7,079 nt of DNA from contig JAUICT010000099.1 in NCBI GenBank assembly GCA_030429325.1, forward strand, positions 1 to 7,079, given 5' to 3'. Below the pieces are notes generated by a model. That model was not told the DNA's origin. It ran no database searches and was given only the letters and a program-made list of their open reading frames with translations. The stretch comes from Bacteroidia bacterium (GTDB lineage Bacteria > Bacteroidota > Bacteroidia > Flavobacteriales > Flavobacteriaceae). Of the stretch, positions 1 through 4,513 are shown piece by piece. Positions within the stretch are counted from its first letter, which is position 1. Each line of letters opens with the position of its first letter. A program made the translations under genes and the position numbers.

Positions 1-40
1 CATTGAATTAAATCAAAAATAAGTAAATGAATGAATGGGT

Positions 41-259
41 TTAATCATTTTTCAAAGACAAATCCTTATACATTTCTTTAAACATTTCTCCCGGGTCTAC
101 ATCCAAGGCCAATGCAATCAAATAAAGTTCCCAAGCCCGAAGTTGGGTAGAAGGGTTAAGGGTCAATTCACTTATCCTTGATTTACTGATGCCAGTTTTT
201 CTGGAGATTTCTGCCTTGCTAGCTGACTTTTTGGATAAAAACAATCCTAATTCTGTCAT
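41..259 (-). CDS. Small XRE-family helix-turn-helix DNA-binding protein (72 aa)
   Basis: Predicted small cytoplasmic transcriptional regulator of the XRE (Cro/C1) type. Residues about 14-35 fit the XRE helix-turn-helix: helix 2 around KAEISRKTGI, then the recognition helix SKSRISELTLN. Two further helices follow (AWELYLIALALDVDPGEMF), as in the five-helix Cro/C1 fold. At 72 residues the protein is essentially one DNA-binding domain with no sensor or dimerisation extension, a size seen in Bacteroidota stand-alone XRE regulators and in some antitoxins. The ATG at 257-259 has no Shine-Dalgarno sequence, which is normal in this group. It is divergent from the 52-aa ORF at 407-565 across a 147-bp repeat-containing spacer, so autoregulation and control of that neighbour is the simplest inference. 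The target and function are unknown. The domain call is secure; the biological role is not. Confidence 0.85.
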   Translation of the reverse strand: MTELGLFLSKKSASKAEISRKTGISKSRISELTLNPSTQLRAWELYLIALALDVDPGEMFKEMYKDLSLKND

Positions 260-406
260 GATAATTTTTGATTTTCGATACTCTAATTTAACAGATTGAT
301 ATCCGAGTTTAGAAAATCTGTACTAAAATTTTGATTTCTTCCCGAAAGTAATTACCTTGGTTTTGATTTTCGAACTATAATATAGAATTTCTAAACTTTT
401 TTACAA
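260..406. promoter_or_regulatory. AT-rich divergent spacer with direct and inverted repeats; candidate operator region
   Basis: This 147-bp spacer separates two divergent start codons, so it must hold promoters for both if both genes are real. Seen directly: TTTTGATTTTCGA occurs exactly at 266-278 and 361-373, and its first nine bases plus C recur at 329-338. ACAGATT (291-297) is inverted as AATCTGT (315-321). GTTTAGAAA (307-315) is inverted as TTTCTAAAC (388-396). TAGAA-T-TTCTA (383-393) is a small palindrome just upstream of the plus-strand ORF. No clean TTG / TAnnTTTG promoter is visible for either gene; the nearest is a degenerate TGGTTTTG at 358-365. Binding by the neighbouring HTH protein is inferred from arrangement only. 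Confidence 0.45.
266..384 (+). repeat. Direct repeat pair (about 25 bp) with a third partial copy
   Basis: The 13-bp core TTTTGATTTTCGA is identical at 266-278 and 361-373. Similarity continues past the core if one base is skipped: ACTCTAATTTA at 280-290 against ACTATAATATA at 374-384, two mismatches in eleven. A third site at 329-338 shares TTTTGATTTC only. The three sites start 63 and 32 bp apart, close to whole numbers of B-DNA turns (10.5 bp), which would put them on one face of the helix. The region is AT-rich, which raises the chance of coincidence, especially for the short third copy. Confidence 0.6.
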
Positions 407-565
407 ATGAAAAAATACACCAAATCTGACCTTGAGGCCATTATCTGCACCCAACAAGAAAACCTGACTGTGATACAGGACTTTTTGGGCATCATTAAAC
501 ATCAGAACGAGCTGTTACGCCAAGCCAACCAAAGGTTGCGGGACCAGATTGCAAAGATGGAGTAG
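407..565 (+). CDS. Hypothetical 52-aa protein with leucine-zipper-like heptads
   Basis: I do not recognise this family. The frame runs from ATG at 407-409 to TAG at 563-565 and encodes 52 residues. From about residue 20 it shows an unbroken a/d heptad register: L20, I23, L27, I30, N34, L37, N41, L44, I48, M51. Asparagines at two core positions are a feature of parallel dimeric zippers such as GCN4, so a short homodimeric or heterodimeric coiled coil is likely if the protein is made. There is no membrane segment, signal peptide or catalytic motif; the only cysteine is C14. The start has no Shine-Dalgarno sequence, but neither do most genes here. It is divergent from the XRE gene at 41-259 and convergent with the azoreductase-type gene. 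Chance is possible for an ORF this short, but the regular amphipathic pattern argues for a real gene. Confidence 0.55.
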   Translation: MKKYTKSDLEAIICTQQENLTVIQDFLGIIKHQNELLRQANQRLRDQIAKME

Positions 566-603
566 GGGCATTCCAATACGTGAGGTGTTGTTGGATTCCT
601 TCA

Positions 604-636
604 AAAACAAAAAAAGTGAACCCCATGGTCCACTTT
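604..636 (-). terminator. Rho-independent terminator ending the minus-strand gene series
   Basis: Arms at 613-622 and 627-636 pair 9 of 10 bases (one A-C mismatch) around a four-base loop, CCAT on the plus strand. Read on the minus strand, the stem is followed directly by a T-rich run broken by a single G (complement of 604-615). It lies about 25 bases past the stop codon of the flavoprotein gene (661-1287), the expected position for its transcript end. On the plus strand the hairpin is followed by a poor T tract, so it should act mainly in the minus direction. Confidence 0.8.
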
Positions 637-660
637 ATGTTCAAAATTTTTGAAATGACT

Positions 661-1287
661 TTAGGGAATGGCGTTGATTTGATCATAGATCCTTTGTTTC
701 GACTTTTCAAAAATCTCCCCTCCAAATTCCTCATTGTCCAATGAAATGATGGTGGTATCGGTCACACCCATCATCCCAAAAATAAATTTGAGGTACGTGG
801 TCTGAAAGTTCATGTGTCCGTTCTTTTCGTTTTCCCCATATCCGGTATCGCCCCGGGTAGACAGGATGAACAGTTTTTTGTTTTCCAATAGTCCCACATA
901 ATCCCCATCAGGCTTTCCCGAACGGAATTTCCAAGTCTCGTTGATTCGCATGATCTGATCTATGTACGCCTTGAGACCACTGGGAATGGACCAATTGTAC
1001 ATGGGGGTGCCCAAGACATAAACATCATGTTCTTGAAGTTCCTTGACGAGGATGTTGCTCAAAGCAACTCCTTGTTGATTTTGTTCTTCCCTGTTTTCAG
1101 GCCTTACAAAGGCACTGGCAATCCAATTTTCGTCAATAGGCGGGATTTCTTCCAGTCCCACTTCCCTGTGGGTGAAGGAGTCATCGGGATTCTTTTTTTG
1201 CCAATTGTCCAAGAACAGTTGGGTAAGTTGTCTACTCTGCGATCTTTCGTTTCGCACACTGGCGTTGATAATAAGTACTTTTTTCAT
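661..1287 (-). CDS. azoR: FMN-dependent NADH:quinone oxidoreductase / azoreductase (AzoR/AcpD type)
   Basis: Predicted cytoplasmic flavodoxin-fold enzyme that uses NAD(P)H to reduce quinones, and azo dyes in vitro, by two-electron transfer through FMN. Seen in the 208-aa product: the N-terminal strand and FMN phosphate loop MKKVLIINASVRNERSQS; PMYNWSIPSGLKAYID at 95-110, matching the PMYNFxIxxxLKxxxD FMN-binding segment of E. coli AzoR; STRGDTGYG at 143-151, equivalent to the SRGG loop; and NFQTTYLKFIFGMMGVTD, matching the conserved PYLxxxLGFIGITD region. Length is close to E. coli AzoR (201 aa). An upstream in-frame ATG at 1318-1320 would add 11 residues, but the start at 1285-1287 is preferred because GGAGAG (complement of 1292-1297) lies at proper distance and homologues begin at the MKKVL strand. 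It follows the Crp/Fnr gene by 54 bp on the same strand, suggesting cotranscription, and ends before a strong terminator. The physiological substrate is probably a quinone; this is family knowledge, not visible here. Confidence 0.9.
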   Translation of the reverse strand: MKKVLIINASVRNERSQSRQLTQLFLDNWQKKNPDDSFTHREVGLEEIPPIDENWIASAFVRPENREEQNQQGVALSNILVKELQEHDVYVLGTPMYNWSIPSGLKAYIDQIMRINETWKFRSGKPDGDYVGLLENKKLFILSTRGDTGYGENEKNGHMNFQTTYLKFIFGMMGVTDTTIISLDNEEFGGEIFEKSKQRIYDQINAIP

Positions 1288-1341
1288 TTGCTCTCCATTT
1301 TGAAAGCAAAGTTGTGCCAAAAGAAAACCCTAAAAATTGAC

Positions 1342-1926
1342 CTAGTTCAATTTCGGTTTGTTTTTTCGTATTCGACTTATAAATTCGGGAGAAACCCCTA
1401 AATAGGAGGCAATCAGGTATTGGGGCACCCTTTTGGCGAGTTGGGGATAGTTTTCCAAAAAATCCGCATAGCGATGGGCGGCATCGTACGTATTGTTGAT
1501 GACGATTCTCCGTTGTAAACTTGCCGTGTAGCCCTCCAGAATAATCCGAAAATACCGTTCCAACCTTGGGATTTCCGCCAACATTTTCTGGAATGCATGG
1601 TATTGGATTTGGAGCAGTTCTGTCTTTTCCAAAGCCTGAATGGTGTACATGGAGGGTTCTTGTTTTTGAAAACTGAGGATATCCGTGGCCCACCAATCAT
1701 CAATGGCAAAATAGAGAATATCCTCCGTGCCTTTCTCGGGATTGATGTAAAAAGCTTTTAATGACCCGGAAATTACATAATTGTCCGTTTTGCACACCTC
1801 CCCGTTTCGGAGTAGATAATCCCCCTTATCCAAAGTCTTGGTAGTCCAAAAAGTGTTGAAAAGCATAATCTCTTCAGGAGAGAGCTTCACGTGTTTGGAT
1901 ATGTTTTGTAGTAGGGATTCGTGCAT
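1342..1926 (-). CDS. Crp/Fnr-family transcriptional regulator (194 aa)
   Basis: Two-domain cytoplasmic regulator. Residues about 10-115 form a cyclic-nucleotide-binding-like beta-roll (GDYLLRNGEVCKTDNYVISG near 35-54, then GSLKAFY and FAIDDWW). A long dimerisation helix covers about 118-145. A compact C-terminal helix-turn-helix lies at about 166-189 (RVPQYLIASYLGVSPEFISR). The phosphate-binding cassette that contacts cAMP in E. coli CRP, with its Arg-Ser pair, is not recognisable: the equivalent stretch reads about SFQKQEPSMYTIQALEK. There is no FNR-type cysteine cluster, only C45. The ligand, if any, is therefore unknown, as for many Bacteroidota members of the family. The start ATG at 1924-1926 has no Shine-Dalgarno sequence. 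It sits 46 bp after the GNAT-like gene and 54 bp before the azoreductase-type gene, so it may control the latter in response to redox or electrophile stress (inference). Confidence 0.88.
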   Translation of the reverse strand: MHESLLQNISKHVKLSPEEIMLFNTFWTTKTLDKGDYLLRNGEVCKTDNYVISGSLKAFYINPEKGTEDILYFAIDDWWATDILSFQKQEPSMYTIQALEKTELLQIQYHAFQKMLAEIPRLERYFRIILEGYTASLQRRIVINNTYDAAHRYADFLENYPQLAKRVPQYLIASYLGVSPEFISRIRKNKPKLN

Positions 1927-1972
1927 TTTGGCAATTTTTAATCCATTTTAACAAACCCACCAAATTCTTCTG

Positions 1973-3091
1973 TTACAAGTCTTTCCGATAGGTTCTTCGG
2001 CGTTTGTGTACCACGGGATCAAAATGCTTCCACATTTGTCGTATGGCCACATTCTCTTCCAATTCCGGGGTACGGATGCAGTTCACAACACCTTTATCAC
2101 TGAATGTTTTGTAATACTCGTTAAAAATAATGGCCGTGACCCCTTTGTTCTGATAATCGGGACGGATGCCGATTAGATAAAAAATTACGTCCTTGCTTTT
2201 CTTCTTGGCTTTCAACAAGTGATAGATGCCAAAGGGGAACAATCTCCCGTTGGCTTTTTGCAGCGCCTTTGAAAACGAGGGCATCACAATGGCAAAAGCC
2301 ACAAGATCATCATTGGAATCCACCACAAACTTGATATACTCGGGATTGATGAAACTGATGTACTTCTTTTTAAAATATTCCTTTTGGATGTCCGTAATCT
2401 TCACAAAAGAGGAAAGCTTGGAATAGGTGTCGTTGAACAGGTCGAACATTTTATCCACCCAAGGCATAATGTCCGCACTTTTCGTAAAGTTCATTTCACG
2501 AAGTCCATACCGTTTCTTTACCAGTAAATTGGCCTTATGGAACAAGGCTGGGTCAGCTTTGGCCGCCAAAAATTTGTTTTCGAGATATTCCTTTTCCTTG
2601 ACGAATCCGTGTTTTTCGTAATGGGATTGATAGTAGGGGTGGTTGTACCAGGTAATCATGGTTCCGATATGGTCAAAACCCTCAATAAGCACCCCAACCT
2701 TATCCAGATTGGAAAAGCCTACGGGTCCTTCCATGTACTCAAGCTGGTGCTGCTTGCCAATTTCGGCCACCTTGTCCAATAAGGCTTTGGATACTTCAAG
2801 GTCGTCCACAAAATCGAACCACCCAAAACGCATTTTTTTGAGTTGCTGCTCGTTCACTTCCAACCAATTGACAATGGCAGCGACCCTGCCCACGATTTTT
2901 CCATCCTTGTACGCCAAGAAAAAAGACGCTTCGGCACTTTTAAAGACCGGATTCTTGGTTTCATCAAAGGAGTCCATTTCATCCTTGATGATGGGCGGAA
3001 CCCAATAGTCGGAGTTTTTATACAGGGAAAAGGGAAACTTTACAAAATCCTTTAAATCCTTTTTGGACTGAACTTGTTTTACGGTGACCAT
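1973..3091 (-). CDS. GNAT-like N-acetyltransferase fold protein (372 aa)
   Basis: Probable cytoplasmic acyltransferase-fold protein of a conserved Bacteroidota family, substrate unknown. The clearest motif is GIRPDYQNKGVTAIIFNEYY at 308-327, which resembles GNAT motif A (Arg/Gln-x-x-Gly-x-Gly/Ala), the acyl-CoA pyrophosphate loop; the usual second glycine is replaced here (NKGVTA). It is preceded by strand DVIFYLIGI. The N-terminal half (about 1-170) contains SFFLAYKDGKIVGRVAAIVN at 56-75, a typical GNAT strand pair, and NHPYYQSHYEKHGFVKEKEY at 150-169, like the terminal YxxxGF element, so the protein probably has two GNAT-like halves. The C-terminus is strongly basic (HKRRRTYRKDL). Length is about twice a single GNAT domain. 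I recall relatives carrying an unreliable 'GTP cyclohydrolase' label; nothing here supports that. The start ATG at 3089-3091 has no Shine-Dalgarno sequence. It is 66 bp downstream of the OMP gene on the same strand. Confidence 0.75.
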   Translation of the reverse strand: MVTVKQVQSKKDLKDFVKFPFSLYKNSDYWVPPIIKDEMDSFDETKNPVFKSAEASFFLAYKDGKIVGRVAAIVNWLEVNEQQLKKMRFGWFDFVDDLEVSKALLDKVAEIGKQHQLEYMEGPVGFSNLDKVGVLIEGFDHIGTMITWYNHPYYQSHYEKHGFVKEKEYLENKFLAAKADPALFHKANLLVKKRYGLREMNFTKSADIMPWVDKMFDLFNDTYSKLSSFVKITDIQKEYFKKKYISFINPEYIKFVVDSNDDLVAFAIVMPSFSKALQKANGRLFPFGIYHLLKAKKKSKDVIFYLIGIRPDYQNKGVTAIIFNEYYKTFSDKGVVNCIRTPELEENVAIRQMWKHFDPVVHKRRRTYRKDL

Positions 3092-3111
3092 ACAACGTTT
3101 TTTTCAAGTTC

Positions 3112-3129
3112 AATATTAGGAATATTAGC
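3112..3129. repeat. Two tandem copies of a 9-bp AATATTAG unit
   Basis: AATATTAGG (3112-3120) is followed at once by AATATTAGC (3121-3129). It lies in the 66-bp gap between the OMP and GNAT-like genes. Read on the minus strand, one copy gives TAATATTG, a one-mismatch relative of the TAnnTTTG -7 element, upstream of the start at 3091. It could mark a weak internal promoter, but no well-spaced TTG element supports this, and it may be chance in AT-rich DNA. Confidence 0.3.
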
Positions 3130-3157
3130 TAGAGCATAAAAGAGTTGGGGGGAAAAC

Positions 3158-4144
3158 TTAGAAATCTATATCGTCTTTATTGTTCTTCTTCCGTTTTTTT
3201 GATTTTTTCTTATTGGAATTCTTTCTGATTTTTCCATTTTTACCGCCACTTTGCTCATCAATGGGGATAAGTTTGTCCTTGTGGAAATCCAATCGGTAGG
3301 AGAAACCTGCAACGGCAAATATGCGTGATGGGGCACTTTTAAAATTAGATCCCAAATGAAAATCGGCCTGGAAGTTTTCATTGAACAGGTACGCCAATCC
3401 AGTACGCGCCAAAATATCGGAATAACGATCACTGTTGATGCCTTGTCCTTCCAAGAAAACACTCCACTTGGGGTTTCTAAAGGCATGGGTCACGGAAAGG
3501 GCGTAGCGCCATTCCGGGAAATCGGTACCAATACGGTCATAGGCAATATTGGAAATCAATACAAACCTTGGAGATAGTCTGCTCTGGGTGGCAATGGCCC
3601 CACGGTACGATAAAACGGGGTCGCCCACATAAAAGGGATTGTCCCCAACGGTAAATGTAGCCCCACCATACAAGGTAACGGCAGGAATCAGATTTTTCCA
3701 CTGAAATACATTGTTAGCTCGCCAGCTATATAGGTTGGGTTTGTTTTTTTCTGGGTTTTTAAAAGGATCGTATACCAAATACTTTAGCCCCACACGGTTT
3801 CTGGAAAAATCAGTCAGCCTACCATCCGTTCCCAACGGGGAGGAATAGTCAATATTCTGCGAAATAAAGGAACCCTCGTATACAATCTCCAGTTCCTCGA
3901 AAAGTAGTCCGTACCGTAGTGCTAGATCGGTCCCAAAAATATTGGAGTCAAAGTTTTGGTCGGAATCGTTTCGTTGCTCATACAACAGACCCATTTCTAC
4001 CTGTACTACATTTTTTCCAACGGCATAGGCACTGACTGCCCGGCCCGGTCTGTTGGAATTGATGACATCGGTGTATTGCGCGCTTAAAATTAATGGGGCA
4101 ACAAGGAAAAGAAGTAGTGTTTTTCTAAGGAAGGAAAACTCCAT
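3158..4144 (-). CDS. Outer-membrane beta-barrel protein (phenol-degradation 'MetA' transporter-like), lysine-rich C-terminal tail
   Basis: Predicted exported outer-membrane protein, 328 aa. Residues 1-22 form a signal peptide (basic RK at 7-8, hydrophobic core 10-20, probable cleavage LSA/Q after A22). The mature start QYTDVINSNRPGRAVSAYAVG resembles the Bacteroidota proteins grouped under 'putative MetA-pathway of phenol degradation' (PF13557), a barrel family with a misleading name and no proven transport substrate. The rest alternates amphipathic strands and polar turns (for example NVVQVEMGLLYEQR, DLALRYGLLFEELEIVYEG, AVTLYGGATFTVG, FQADFHLGSNF), ending in IFAVAGFSYRLDF at 275-287, a plausible last barrel strand. 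About 40 residues follow, with 13 Lys/Arg in positions 302-323 and a final acidic DDIDF; this tail is not part of a barrel. The start ATG at 4142-4144 places the signal peptide correctly. It is the first gene of the minus-strand series, divergent from DUF4834. Confidence 0.72.
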   Translation of the reverse strand: MEFSFLRKTLLLFLVAPLILSAQYTDVINSNRPGRAVSAYAVGKNVVQVEMGLLYEQRNDSDQNFDSNIFGTDLALRYGLLFEELEIVYEGSFISQNIDYSSPLGTDGRLTDFSRNRVGLKYLVYDPFKNPEKNKPNLYSWRANNVFQWKNLIPAVTLYGGATFTVGDNPFYVGDPVLSYRGAIATQSRLSPRFVLISNIAYDRIGTDFPEWRYALSVTHAFRNPKWSVFLEGQGINSDRYSDILARTGLAYLFNENFQADFHLGSNFKSAPSRIFAVAGFSYRLDFHKDKLIPIDEQSGGKNGKIRKNSNKKKSKKRKKNNKDDIDF

Positions 4145-4176
4145 ATAACTGATTTTAATACTATTTTATGAAACGT

Positions 4177-4210
4177 TTGGTCTTATTAAGATACTAACAG
4201 TGTAATTTTG
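4177..4210 (+). promoter_or_regulatory. Bacteroidota-type promoter for the DUF4834 / yfhO-like cluster
   Basis: TAATTTTG at 4203-4210 exactly matches the TAnnTTTG -7 element of Bacteroidota housekeeping promoters. A TTG at 4177-4179 (within GTTTGG) serves as the -33 element, with 23 bp between, at the upper end of the range I recall for Flavobacterium promoters. Transcription would begin around 4215-4218, a short leader before the ATG at 4229. The 84-bp divergent spacer has only a degenerate counterpart for the opposite gene (TATCTTAA, complement of 4186-4193, with TTG at the complement of 4214-4216), which I do not list separately. Confidence 0.6.
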
Positions 4211-4228
4211 ATTCAATAGTTTTGTCAT

Positions 4229-4489
4229 ATGGTTGTACTAAAAACGATTTTATTCCTCATATTAGTATACTATGCGTTCAAATTGCTCGCAAAATGGTTG
4301 GCGCCAAGGTTGTTCAACTATGCAGTAAAGAAGACCCATGAGCGTTTTGGACAGGAGTTTGGTGGTTACCAACATTATGGAAATGAGCCAAATGATGAGG
4401 GTAAGACCACTATTTTCAAGGGAGCTTCCAAAGGTTCCAAACCATCAAAAAAAGTTGGAGAATACATAGATTTTGAAGAAATTGACTAA
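4229..4489 (+). CDS. DUF4834-family small membrane-anchored protein (86 aa)
   Basis: Small Bacteroidota-specific protein of unknown function. Residues 4-24 (LKTILFLILVYYAFKLLAKWL) are one hydrophobic helix, an N-terminal membrane anchor without a signal-peptidase site. An amphipathic basic segment follows (PRLFNYAVKKTHERF, about 26-40), then a polar low-complexity linker (about 45-75), and the family-typical acidic end VGEYIDFEEID at 76-86. The conserved terminal motif and overall size are what suggest DUF4834; assignment is from memory. The ATG at 4229-4231 lies 18 bases after a good -7 element and lacks a Shine-Dalgarno sequence. The stop is 24 bp before the preferred start of the yfhO-like gene, so the two are probably cotranscribed. 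A link to the membrane glycosyltransferase is inferred from this position only. Confidence 0.75.
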   Translation: MVVLKTILFLILVYYAFKLLAKWLAPRLFNYAVKKTHERFGQEFGGYQHYGNEPNDEGKTTIFKGASKGSKPSKKVGEYIDFEEID

Positions 4490-4513
4490 TATTTGTCTTT
4501 TCAAAACCTATCC

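Noticed and set aside
1..3. CAT at the left edge, possibly the ATG of a further minus-strand gene
   Set aside because: Only one codon is inside the window, so nothing can be supported.
640..654. Palindrome TTCAAAA-T-TTTTGAA just after the azoR stop
   Set aside because: It is nearly pure A/T in the stem and adjoins a much better terminator; it may help fold the 3' end but is not distinctive enough to list.
495..734. 79-codon minus-strand open frame across the azoR stop and the terminator
   Set aside because: It runs through the strong terminator hairpin, overlaps the end of azoR and the 52-aa ORF on the opposite strand, and shows no domain pattern.
1288..1320. 11-residue N-terminal extension of the azoreductase-type protein
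   Set aside because: The downstream ATG at 1287 has a GGAGAG ribosome site and begins at the conserved first strand; the extension covers that ribosome site.
1027..1401. 124-codon plus-strand open frame opposite the azoreductase-type gene and into the Crp/Fnr gene
   Set aside because: It is antisense to two well-recognised genes, has no family resemblance, and crosses their boundary; it is a shadow of the real frames.
1232..1696. 154-codon minus-strand open frame overlapping the Crp/Fnr gene and the start of azoR in another frame
   Set aside because: Its residues look like a frame-shifted reading of the Crp/Fnr gene, whose own frame has both expected domains intact.
3143..3158. AGTT / AACT around a run of six G after the OMP stop, as a possible terminator
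   Set aside because: The stem is only four pairs with no adjacent T run on the minus strand.
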